From assembly GCA_024710905.1 (NCBI GenBank), contig JANJTV010000036.1, forward strand, positions 1 to 64,000: a DNA stretch of 64,000 nt, read 5' to 3'. The notes under the pieces are model-generated. The model made no database searches. It saw only the letters and a program-made list of their open reading frames with translations, and was not told the origin of the DNA. The position numbers were made by a program, and so were the translations under genes. Shown one piece after another: positions 18,551 to 27,276 of the stretch. This DNA comes from Anaerolineales bacterium (GTDB lineage Bacteria; Chloroflexota; Anaerolineae; Anaerolineales; Villigracilaceae). Each line of letters begins with the position of its first letter. Positions within the stretch are counted from its first letter, which is position 1.

Positions 18551-18967
18551 ATGCCATCTTCCATCCTTCTTATAGAAGATAATTCCGCAGACGTCGACCT
18601 GATACGCCGCATGCTCGAAAAGGTAGATGCGGGTATTCGCATTACCGTTGCCCGGGATGGCGCAGAAGCGCTGGAAACAATTGACAACTGGGGCAGTGAG
18701 TCACCCGCCCCTGAGGTGATTTTGTTGGATTTGAAACTCCCGAAAGTGAGCGGGTTGGAAGTACTGAAACACTTAAAATCCAACCCGAGGACAAAAAGCC
18801 TGCCAGTGGTTGTGCTGACTTCATCGAATGAGCTAAAAGATATCCAGGAAGCGTACCAGATTGGGGCCAACTCATATATCTTGAAAGCCATCGATTTTGA
18901 TAATTTCTCGCAGGCGATTTCACTCATTCACAGGTACTGGTGCACCCTGAACATCCACCCGGAATAA
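18551..18967 (+). CDS. Single-domain response regulator (CheY/Rcp1-like receiver)
   Basis: ILLIEDNSADVDLIRRML, VILLDLKLPKVSGLEVL, VVVLTSS, NSYILK; upstream extended -10 TGCTATAAT. Confidence 0.9.
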   Translation: MPSSILLIEDNSADVDLIRRMLEKVDAGIRITVARDGAEALETIDNWGSESPAPEVILLDLKLPKVSGLEVLKHLKSNPRTKSLPVVVLTSSNELKDIQEAYQIGANSYILKAIDFDNFSQAISLIHRYWCTLNIHPE

Positions 18968-18968
18968 G

Positions 18969-18999
18969 AGAAGGGCGACCCTGACTGGGTCGCCCTTCT
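18969..18999. terminator. Bidirectional intrinsic terminator between convergent receiver gene and tyrS
   Basis: AGAAGGGCGACCC-TGACT-GGGTCGCCCTTCT. Confidence 0.85.
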
Positions 19000-19007
19000 T
19001 GATTAAG

Positions 19008-20219
19008 TTATTGCACACGTACAAACCGCCGTTTGCCCACCTGCAAAACACCGGGGCCAGGGAAGGGTGCATCAAATTTTTCCAGAACAGCGCCATTCAG
19101 GCGCACACCTTTTTGGTCAATCATTCGGCGACCTTCATTCTTGCTGGTTACCAGGCTGGCGTCCACCAGTACATCCAATACGGTCTGGCCAGCTTTCAAG
19201 GCGTATTCTGGCATTTCATCCGGCAATTCTTTTTGCTGGAAGAGCCTGATAAAGGCTTCCTGGGCTTTGTTCGCTTCAGGCTCGCTGTAGTATGTGGCGG
19301 CAATCTCATGGGCTAGTTTCATCTTCGCGTCACGCGGATGCAGCCCCCCGGTAGCCAGCCCGTGCTCAAACGCAGTCACCTCGGATGGCAGCCAGCGGGT
19401 CACCAGGCGGGCATATTGCGGCATGGCCGCATCCGGTACAGACATCACCTTGCCGTACATATCTTCTGCCGTGGAATTCAGCGGGATATGATTGCCAAGG
19501 GATTTGCTCATTTTGATAACGCCGTCAGTACCCGGCAGGATGGCCATGATAATGCCAATATTGGGCTTGGCATCGAAAGCGGTCATAATCTTGCGGCCTG
19601 CAGTAACGATGTTAAAAAGCTGATCGGTGCCACCTACCTGCACATCAGTTTTTAAGGCATATGCGTCATACCCCTGCATAATGGCATAGAAGAATTCATG
19701 CAGGTACAAAGCATCATCTTTGTCGAAACGATTTCGGAAGGCTTCGCGGGTCAGGAACTGCTGGATGGTAAAGTTGGAACCAAGCTTGATCAAGTCGGCG
19801 AACTTAAGCTCAGAAAGCCATTCATGGTTATAACGAATGGTGGTCTTTTTTTCATCCAGTACACGGAAAGCCTGCCTCGCATAAGTGCGGGCATTATCCA
19901 TTACCTGCTCATGGGTCAACAGCGGACGGAGTTTATCTTTGTCAGACGGATCACCAATCAGGGATGTGTAGGTGCCGATCAGGAACGTGACTTCATGCCC
20001 CAGATCCTGGAACTGGCGCAGTTTCCGCATGGTCACGGTGTGACCAATGTGCAAATCAGCGGTACGAGGGTCGTACCCGCAATAGACGCGCAATGGGCGG
20101 TCTTCTTTTTCGGCTTCTGCCAGGCGCTCATGCAATTCACGGGCCATGGTCTGGCGAAGTTTTTCATCACCGTACTCGGTGCCTTGCATTAAGATTTCTA
20201 CCTGCTCTGCAATTTTCAT
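19008..20219 (-). CDS. tyrS: Tyrosyl-tRNA synthetase
   Basis: YCGYDPRTADLHIGHTVTMRKLRQFQDLGHEVTFLIGTYTSLIGDPSD; KMSKS; C-terminal S4 domain; GGAGG SD. Confidence 0.97.
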   Translation of the reverse strand: MKIAEQVEILMQGTEYGDEKLRQTMARELHERLAEAEKEDRPLRVYCGYDPRTADLHIGHTVTMRKLRQFQDLGHEVTFLIGTYTSLIGDPSDKDKLRPLLTHEQVMDNARTYARQAFRVLDEKKTTIRYNHEWLSELKFADLIKLGSNFTIQQFLTREAFRNRFDKDDALYLHEFFYAIMQGYDAYALKTDVQVGGTDQLFNIVTAGRKIMTAFDAKPNIGIIMAILPGTDGVIKMSKSLGNHIPLNSTAEDMYGKVMSVPDAAMPQYARLVTRWLPSEVTAFEHGLATGGLHPRDAKMKLAHEIAATYYSEPEANKAQEAFIRLFQQKELPDEMPEYALKAGQTVLDVLVDASLVTSKNEGRRMIDQKGVRLNGAVLEKFDAPFPGPGVLQVGKRRFVRVQ

Positions 20220-20254
20220 TGCAACCTCCAAAAGGGTTATGCCTGCGGAATAAA

Positions 20255-20281
20255 AATGCGCCTGCTGTGGGCAGGCGCATT
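20255..20281 (-). terminator. tyrS leader terminator (attenuator), left copy
   Basis: AATGCGCCTGC-CCACA-GCAGGCGCATT followed by TTTATT, upstream of tyrS on the same strand. Confidence 0.85.
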
Positions 20282-20302
20282 GGAACCTCCACAGGGCATG
20301 GT

Positions 20303-20353
20303 TTACGCTGAGAAGGAATAATAGGAATTGCTGTCGTGTTGATGAGACATCAT
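20303..20353 (-). CDS. Putative tyrS leader peptide MMSHQHDSNSYYSFSA (left copy)
   Basis: 16-codon ORF with tandem TAT TAT codons and a TAA stop, 21 nt before the attenuator stem; TATAAT just upstream. Confidence 0.6.
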   Translation of the reverse strand: MMSHQHDSNSYYSFSA

Positions 20354-20376
20354 GGCGCTATTATACAACAACCTGC

Positions 20377-21732
20377 CTAATTGGCATATTGCATCAGTGC
20401 GGCGCGGCGCGTGTACACCATGATGGAGCTGGCCTGGGCAATCGGGCCGACAATGGATTTATCCAATTTGAGCAGGAATTCATGCGCAGTGATTTTACCG
20501 GTAATCATTTCCTGGGCAACCGCAAGGTATTTCTCGATCTGCTCAAAAGGAATACTCTTGAAAATAAAGAGCGAGAGCGGTGAATTACGCATATCAAAAC
20601 TGGTATCACTGGCGCGGCCCGAATCGAGCAACCGGAAGAGTGTGTCATTTGCATCCAGCCAAGCCGGGGTGGGAATTTCTGGCAGGTAGTATTCCAGGCG
20701 TTTGATGCTGACCCCTTCCCTTGGAACATCACCCATAAACAGGGATACGGGGGCATCGCCGCCCGTGGCAACTGCCAGGGCTTCCAGGATGACCATGGAA
20801 AGGATCTTAATCTTCAGGTAGTCGCGTGCAACATGGATATTCACACTGGCCCGCTTCGACATGATCGCAAAATCAGCATCTGCTGGCATCCCGCGATACT
20901 GGTTAAAGACACTGTCAGCATCCAGGCTGTCAAAGAAAAGGACCATTTTTTGCAACGCCATACGATAAGTGCCAATGGAATAAACATCCGGAAGACGCAG
21001 GGCGGCATTGGTTTCCGGGAGCAATTTCCAGGTGTTGTCCAGGAAACGACCCGGGTCGGCCTCAGCAAAATTCTCAATATCTTTGTTGGCAAAAACAACA
21101 GAGGTCTGGATAATCTGTATCAACTCTTCATCTGTCAATTCAATGCCATATTGCGCAATGATTCCCGGCAGGCGGACTTCCATATTTTCGAAGTGATTCA
21201 GCCCCGCTTCATTCCGGCCCCGAAAAGGAATGGTGGCTTCAATACAAATTGCCATCCGCAGGAGGTCTTTTTCAGTTACGATTCCCGAAAGCTGTTTTGC
21301 CATCACCAGCCCGCTCAGGAACTCATTCAGCGCAGCCACAGAAGAAAGTTTTTGCCCGGGCTTTAAGTCAAAAATATCCAGCATCAGGACGGCTACACGG
21401 TCGTCTGACGAGATATCGGCAGCGACATAAAAATCCCCATTCGACTGGTTAATATAAGGGGAAATTATTTGCCAGATCTGGGATGAAAAACCCATATCCA
21501 CCTGGAAATAGACAATATCATGGTACAGCGCTGCCAGGGTACGAATGGGGTCTTCCTGGTCCACAAACGTGAAAACATGTTCCAGTGTGTGGAAGTGACG
21601 GGCATGCACAGTCATGGCGCGATGAATGGTCACCGCCAGGTCTTCCAACTTACCAAGCGGAACTTCGCGTCCCAGTTTCTGGAATGCATCGCTAAAAATC
21701 GTAATCAGTTTCTGAACAGTGCCTACTTGCAT
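20377..21732 (-). CDS. HD-superfamily phosphohydrolase-like protein with long uncharacterised C-terminal region
   Basis: N-terminal RHFHTLEHV...LAALYHDIVYF resembles HxxxxEH/HD of predicted HD phosphohydrolases; remaining ~330 aa unassigned. Confidence 0.6.
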   Translation of the reverse strand: MQVGTVQKLITIFSDAFQKLGREVPLGKLEDLAVTIHRAMTVHARHFHTLEHVFTFVDQEDPIRTLAALYHDIVYFQVDMGFSSQIWQIISPYINQSNGDFYVAADISSDDRVAVLMLDIFDLKPGQKLSSVAALNEFLSGLVMAKQLSGIVTEKDLLRMAICIEATIPFRGRNEAGLNHFENMEVRLPGIIAQYGIELTDEELIQIIQTSVVFANKDIENFAEADPGRFLDNTWKLLPETNAALRLPDVYSIGTYRMALQKMVLFFDSLDADSVFNQYRGMPADADFAIMSKRASVNIHVARDYLKIKILSMVILEALAVATGGDAPVSLFMGDVPREGVSIKRLEYYLPEIPTPAWLDANDTLFRLLDSGRASDTSFDMRNSPLSLFIFKSIPFEQIEKYLAVAQEMITGKITAHEFLLKLDKSIVGPIAQASSIMVYTRRAALMQYAN

Positions 21733-21814
21733 GACTCACCAGTGAGAACTTCTTCCAAGGATTTAACGAAATCAGTATAGCATATCGAAACGATAAATCA
21801 ACCAGCCATTTGTC

Positions 21815-22732
21815 TTATCCGGGCAAAGGAGAGAATAGCGCTGTCAGGGCATTCTGCAAATATGGGTAACGAAACTCAAACCCGGCCTGCAGCAGTCGTT
21901 CAGGGTGGGCATATTGCCCCTCCAAAAGCATGACCGACATTTCTCCCAACCCGAGTTTTAACAGGAATTCCGGCACGTGGAACCAGTAAGGCTTTTTGAA
22001 TTCGGCGGCCAGCCCGGCCAGGAACTGCTCGCTCGAAACCAGCTCTGGTGCGGACAGGTTAAATACGCCATACATTTGCTCATTTTCCAGTAAAAATTGA
22101 ATCGCGCAGATTTCATCCACCCAGTGAATCCAGGGGAAACCCTGATTGCCCCTCCCCAGCCTGCCGCCAAAAAACAGACGGGTGGGCAGGCCCATCAAAG
22201 GCAGGATTCCCTCGCGAGGGTGTAAGACAACCGCCGAACGGATAACAGCGCGGCGCACCCCCAAGCCTGCCACCCCTGCCGAGGAAGCCTCCCAGTCTAC
22301 CGCCAGGCGGGCCTGAAAATCCGTTCCCGATTCGGTTTGCTCGGTGACCGGTTCAGTATCGCGAAAACCATAAAAACCCACCCCGGAACCCTGAATTAGT
22401 ACCGAAGGGCGGGTTTTTGCCTCGGTAAAGGCCTGCAACATGGTTTTCCCAGCCTGCACACGGCTCTGGTAGAACATCTCCTTGCGGCCTGGCGTCCACG
22501 GCCAAGCACCAATCGTAGCCCCGGTCAGGTTCACCACGCCATCCATTTGCTCGAAAACATCCAGCCAGCCTGTTGTGCTGCGCCCATCCCAGGCAACCGG
22601 CACAACCCCGGGCGCCAGCCGGGCTTTATTCCCCTTGCGTGTCAGCGCCCAGACCTGGTGCTGCTGCTCAAGCAATTTTGTAGCCAACAAGGTGCCGATA
22701 AAGCCACTGCCACCAGCAATTAACACCTTCAT
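21815..22732 (-). CDS. TIGR01777-family epimerase (SDR39U1-like)
   Basis: MKVLIAGGSGFIGTLLATKLLEQQHQVWALTR; LIQGSGVGFYG; PWIHWVDEI. Confidence 0.9.
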   Translation of the reverse strand: MKVLIAGGSGFIGTLLATKLLEQQHQVWALTRKGNKARLAPGVVPVAWDGRSTTGWLDVFEQMDGVVNLTGATIGAWPWTPGRKEMFYQSRVQAGKTMLQAFTEAKTRPSVLIQGSGVGFYGFRDTEPVTEQTESGTDFQARLAVDWEASSAGVAGLGVRRAVIRSAVVLHPREGILPLMGLPTRLFFGGRLGRGNQGFPWIHWVDEICAIQFLLENEQMYGVFNLSAPELVSSEQFLAGLAAEFKKPYWFHVPEFLLKLGLGEMSVMLLEGQYAHPERLLQAGFEFRYPYLQNALTALFSPLPG

Positions 22733-22782
22733 AAAATTGTTCCTCAAGTGCTTATGCTATAATCGGCCGCATTGGAGGCCGC

Positions 22783-23286
22783 ATGGACGAACTCGTCCTG
22801 GTGCTCAACGCCAATTTTGAGCCAATCAACATCTGTAACACCCGGCGGGCGCTCGGACTAATCATGAACGGTAAGGCCGCCCTGATTACCAATGGCCGGG
22901 GACATATTCACACGGTTGCGACTTCCTACCCCATCCCATCAGTCATCCGCTTAGAGCAAATGATCCACCGCCCGCGTCCGCAGGTAAAACTTACCCGCCG
23001 TGAAATCTTCAGGCGGGATAATTATACATGCCAATATTGCGGCAAACAGGGGTTAAACCTGACGATAGACCACGTCCTGCCTCGCCACCTGGGCGGCAAC
23101 AACAACTGGACAAATGTTGTTACCGCCTGCGCAACCTGCAATCATCGCAAGGGTGGCCGCCGCCCAGAAGAAGCCCACATGTTGTTGATGCACCCACCCA
23201 AAGAACCTCCTTCCAGCGCCAGTTATATTTTTGGCCGGCACTTGAGTAACAACACGGAATGGGAACCATTCATCAATGACTGGTGA
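22783..23286 (+). CDS. HNH endonuclease
   Basis: MDELVLVLNANFEPINICNTRRAL; RRDNYTCQYCGKQGLNLTIDHVLPRHLGGNNNWTNVVTACATCNHRKGGR. Confidence 0.95.
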   Translation: MDELVLVLNANFEPINICNTRRALGLIMNGKAALITNGRGHIHTVATSYPIPSVIRLEQMIHRPRPQVKLTRREIFRRDNYTCQYCGKQGLNLTIDHVLPRHLGGNNNWTNVVTACATCNHRKGGRRPEEAHMLLMHPPKEPPSSASYIFGRHLSNNTEWEPFINDW

Positions 23287-23288
23287 AA

Positions 23289-24854
23289 TCAGCGCGGCAT
23301 CGTCGCAATCACATCAGAAACTGCGCCGATCAATAGTCCCGGGGTAACATACACTTCAATTACCGCGGCCAGCAGTAAGAGGGGAATACACACAGCCACC
23401 ATCAACCTGACCCATTCGGCCAGGGCTTCAATAAACACTTCACCAATCGAGACATTCTCCTCCGGCGTCACCAGCCGAACCCCCAGATTCAGCATGGCCG
23501 CCGTTGCAAAAATCACTGCGGCCAGCTCAAAAACACCATGCGGCAAAATGCCATATACAAAAATGGTCCAGGGTGGAATGCCCAGCAATTCCACCCCACC
23601 CAGAATTGCCCCAATTAATGAAAAGTTCAGTATATAAACCAAAATACCAATCACACCGAACGAGAACATCCCAAAAAACATAATCAGGACAACAGCGCGA
23701 AAATTATTGAAAAAGAGGAAAGGTACATTCAGATTGGTATGAAGGACATCGCCATCCAGTTGTTCATCTAACAACCCGAACAGTCTGCTAATTGGGAAGT
23801 TTTCAGACAAAGTGACCGTCTGGCTGGTGTATACATAAGCTCCGACAATGGCGATTAAACCAATCAGGCTGACCACCCCGAGCGGCAGTCGCAAGCGCCC
23901 AAACGCTGGCCCGACCTGGTGCTTATACCAATCCGCTACCGAGAGGATATCACGCACGAATGCAGCTCCCAGCGAAAAAGTCGCATCTTCAGTCATTACA
24001 GGTGCACGACGAAATAACTGTGCAAGTTTTCGGGATGCCCAGGCCCAGGTCGCGGTGGGCTGGTCTGTCCCACTGTAAGCCTTCCAGAACTGCCTCAACA
24101 TATAACGAAGATCCAAAACATCAATTTCACGGCCAATCAGGCGTTCACGCTGAAAATGAGACAGTCCCAATCGCACCAATAGCCCTGCCATAATTGCAAC
24201 ACCAACGACCGCAAACCAGAGAACCTGGTTATTACCCCAAAATAATAAAACGCTCTCTCCTTGGATTAACAAAGCCACCGGGATGACAATAAATGAAGCC
24301 AATAAATTGGCCGCTCTGACCGAGGTGGACTGTGTGGAAATCACCATAGCGGCACTGACCATTAAAACGGTTTGCACCGTGCTGAGCGCCAGGGTCTGGA
24401 TAATCATTTCCGCTTCGGGGAGGGCAATTTTCTGGTAAACCAGGCCACCCAGGTATAAGGCCGTGCTCAGGTAGCCTGCCCCCAACGGAACAAGCGTTCC
24501 CGCAATCAGCTTGCCAAAATACATGTGCCAGTCTTCAAGGGGGCTGCTAAGCATGGGCTCAATTGTCCCGCGTTCCTTTTCACCAACAAAAGACTCCAGG
24601 GCAACCACCAGGGAAACCGTAACCGGGAAAAAGCCCACCACGAGCACAAGGAAGGGAATAATGCGCTCAGCAACGGTATTGGCACCATATTGATTGATAA
24701 AGTCCACTGCTTGCCGGGCGGCAAAATTCATCAGGTATGGGAAGAAAATCACCAGGATGATCATCGGCATAATCACGCGCCAGTCACGCATCTGGTCAAC
24801 CAGTTCCCGCTGGGCAACAATCCATACCAGGGAAAAGTCCTTACGATATTTCAT
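23289..24854 (-). CDS. ABC-2 type permease fused to a C-terminal SpoIIM/DUF95-like domain
   Basis: N-terminal NatB-like ABC-2 helices (SFVGEKERGTIEPMLSSPL); C-terminal NNFRAVVLIMFFGMFSFGVIGI...ILPHGVFELAAVIFATAAMLNLG...IEVYVTPGLL. Confidence 0.8.
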   Translation of the reverse strand: MKYRKDFSLVWIVAQRELVDQMRDWRVIMPMIILVIFFPYLMNFAARQAVDFINQYGANTVAERIIPFLVLVVGFFPVTVSLVVALESFVGEKERGTIEPMLSSPLEDWHMYFGKLIAGTLVPLGAGYLSTALYLGGLVYQKIALPEAEMIIQTLALSTVQTVLMVSAAMVISTQSTSVRAANLLASFIVIPVALLIQGESVLLFWGNNQVLWFAVVGVAIMAGLLVRLGLSHFQRERLIGREIDVLDLRYMLRQFWKAYSGTDQPTATWAWASRKLAQLFRRAPVMTEDATFSLGAAFVRDILSVADWYKHQVGPAFGRLRLPLGVVSLIGLIAIVGAYVYTSQTVTLSENFPISRLFGLLDEQLDGDVLHTNLNVPFLFFNNFRAVVLIMFFGMFSFGVIGILVYILNFSLIGAILGGVELLGIPPWTIFVYGILPHGVFELAAVIFATAAMLNLGVRLVTPEENVSIGEVFIEALAEWVRLMVAVCIPLLLLAAVIEVYVTPGLLIGAVSDVIATMPR

Positions 24855-25780
24855 AATTCTCCAGCCACGGCCAGGTTCATGGCCCTGAGATAGACCTGCT
24901 CCAGGCTGCGCGGTACTTCGTGCACAGCAACTACAGAGATTCCACGTTCAACCAGGCCTGAAACCAGGGCCGGGTTCTCTTTTTCAGGGCTTTCAGTATG
25001 GTAGGTAAAGCCATTCTCTGTGAAGTGCGTTACTTCCAGGTTGGGGATCGCGCGAATGGCTCCTTGCGACCACTTCCCTGCCAACCGCACTTCATATTCC
25101 GGTACACCCAACAATTGGCGGCGCAGTTCGTCAAGCGTTCCCTGTAACAGGATGCGCCCGCGGTAAATAATCGCGATCTTGTCAGCCAGGGTTTCAGCCT
25201 CAACAAGGTTGTGGGTACAAATAATGATCGAACGTTCGGATGACTTCAGCCGGGCAATTTCATTCCGAACCAACTGGGCGCTTTCAGGGTCCATCGCTGA
25301 AGTCGGCTCGTCGAGTAATAACACCGGCGGTTCATGAATTAATGCGCGCGCCAGGGCCAGCTTTTGGCGCATGCCCTTGGAATATTCACCAGAACGGCGT
25401 TTCGCAGCTTCAGCCAGGCCAAAATAATCCAGTAATTCTTTTGAGCGGCGTGCGCGGGTTGTTTTATCCAGGCTATACACCTGGCCGAAAAAATCCAGAT
25501 ATTCGTTGGCAGTCATGCGGGTGTACAAGCCATGCTGCTCGGTGAGTACACCTACTGAGGCGCGCACCTTACCCGGGTGACGCACAACATCATGCCCGGC
25601 CACCCGCGCCCACCCGCGCGTGGGGGATAAAACAGATGTGAGCATACGTACGGTAGTGGTCTTGCCTGCCCCATTTTGACCGAGCAGTGCCAGCACCCGC
25701 CCACGCGGGACGTTCAGGCTGACCCCTTCTACGGCTTTGAAGTTCTCAAAATATTTGGTTAGGTCTTCGCATTCAATCAT
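24851..25780 (-). CDS. ABC transporter ATP-binding protein
   Basis: Walker A GQNGAGKTT, signature YSKGMRQKLALARAL, Walker B LLLDEPTSAMDP. Confidence 0.95.
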   Translation of the reverse strand: MIECEDLTKYFENFKAVEGVSLNVPRGRVLALLGQNGAGKTTTVRMLTSVLSPTRGWARVAGHDVVRHPGKVRASVGVLTEQHGLYTRMTANEYLDFFGQVYSLDKTTRARRSKELLDYFGLAEAAKRRSGEYSKGMRQKLALARALIHEPPVLLLDEPTSAMDPESAQLVRNEIARLKSSERSIIICTHNLVEAETLADKIAIIYRGRILLQGTLDELRRQLLGVPEYEVRLAGKWSQGAIRAIPNLEVTHFTENGFTYHTESPEKENPALVSGLVERGISVVAVHEVPRSLEQVYLRAMNLAVAGEL

Positions 25781-25797
25781 TCTTCACCAATAAATAT

Positions 25798-26619
25798 TCA
25801 AGTTACTTGCGGACGGAAATGACGCCACACCAGGACGGCCACAGCCGCCACGGCGACAACCGCCATGAATGTCTGGTTGGCATTGATTCCGCCCAGCATG
25901 GAGGCGTCCAGACGCAGGAAATCGAGCAGGAAACGCCCCAGGGGATAAATCACCAGGTAAACAAAGAAAATATCACCCGGTTTCAGGCGGTCGACAAAAC
26001 GACGCCCCAGCCAGAGCAATAAAACCATGTTACCGAAATTCCAGAGTGATTCGTAGAAAAACAACGGGTGAAATGTTTCATATTGCTCAAACCCAGCCAG
26101 GCGATGTACAGGATCAATGGAAATGGCCCAGGGAAGGTTGGTTGGTGCACCATACAACTCTTGATTAAAGTAATTACCCCAGCGACCAATGGCCTGCCCC
26201 AGCGCCAGAGCCGGGGCAATGATGTCCATCCAGATCGGGTAACTACCCCCGTGGCGACGGGTGTAAAAATACAACGCAACCGCCCCGCCAATCACCGCGC
26301 CGGGAATACCCAAGCCGCCGCGCCAGATGGCCAAAATATCCAGCGGGTGTTGCAGGTAGTACAGGGTGGTAATGCCTGCCGCCACAGATGAGGGTGGCGG
26401 GGTGAAGATATGCCACAAACGCGCGCCAATCACACCGCCAACCAGCAGCCATATCAGTAAATCCCAGACCTGGTCCGGGTCTACTGAACGGCGGTTCGCT
26501 TCACGGGTGGCCAGCCAGGCGCCGGCAATCGCGCCAAGCATGATTATCATGCCATAAAATCGCAGGACAAATTCCTCCCCAAAAATCCTGAAGTAAAGGC
26601 CATCAAAAAGAATCTGCAT
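25798..26619 (-). CDS. lgt: Prolipoprotein diacylglyceryl transferase
   Basis: RFYGMIIMLGAIAG; GRWGNYFNQELYG; HPLFFYESLWN. Confidence 0.94.
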   Translation of the reverse strand: MQILFDGLYFRIFGEEFVLRFYGMIIMLGAIAGAWLATREANRRSVDPDQVWDLLIWLLVGGVIGARLWHIFTPPPSSVAAGITTLYYLQHPLDILAIWRGGLGIPGAVIGGAVALYFYTRRHGGSYPIWMDIIAPALALGQAIGRWGNYFNQELYGAPTNLPWAISIDPVHRLAGFEQYETFHPLFFYESLWNFGNMVLLLWLGRRFVDRLKPGDIFFVYLVIYPLGRFLLDFLRLDASMLGGINANQTFMAVVAVAAVAVLVWRHFRPQVT

Positions 26620-26625
26620 TGTGAT

Positions 26626-27255
26626 TTACTCTTTCGCAGAGGCAGCCTTGCTGCGGGCATCCCTGCGCACACGCCAGATGCGTTGCAAGGCAGTGATGTT
26701 CCCCAACACGGCAATGATCCAGATGACCCAGAGAGGTTGGTTAAGGATCAACAATGGGCCAATCACCATGTAACGTTCCATACGGGTCAGGATGCCGGTA
26801 TTGGCATCAAACTTAAGCGAATCGGCCCGCGCCTTGACATACGATACCAGCACAGAGCCAGCGGCAGCCGCATAACAAACCATGACTGACAACCAGTCGT
26901 TTTGCCCGAGGAAGTAATACGACAGCCCACCCAGCACAAACAATTCGGAATAGCGATCTGTGACAGAATCGACAAAGGCGCCAAAATCACTGGCTTCGCC
27001 ACGCATACGCGCCATGGTACCATCCAGCGCATCCAGCGGGCCACCCACCATCGCTAGGATGCCGCCCAGCACAATTTCTCCGCGCGCCACCATAAACCCG
27101 GCAGCCACATTTAACAATAGACCCAGCATGGTAATCATGTTGGGCGTCACGCCAATTTTGAGCAGGAAAGCTGCCGTCGGTTCGGTAATGCCTTTGAACC
27201 ACAGGCGCATATAGTCAGTAAATGTTTGGGGAAGTTTTTTTATATCTTGAGCCAT
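26626..27255 (-). CDS. CDP-alcohol phosphatidyltransferase family protein
   Basis: DALDGTMARMRGEASDFGAFVDSVTDRYSE (DGx2ARx8Gx3Dx3D motif). Confidence 0.92.
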   Translation of the reverse strand: MAQDIKKLPQTFTDYMRLWFKGITEPTAAFLLKIGVTPNMITMLGLLLNVAAGFMVARGEIVLGGILAMVGGPLDALDGTMARMRGEASDFGAFVDSVTDRYSELFVLGGLSYYFLGQNDWLSVMVCYAAAAGSVLVSYVKARADSLKFDANTGILTRMERYMVIGPLLILNQPLWVIWIIAVLGNITALQRIWRVRRDARSKAASAKE

Positions 27256-27276
27256 TGATTCATCCTTAAGTTTTTT

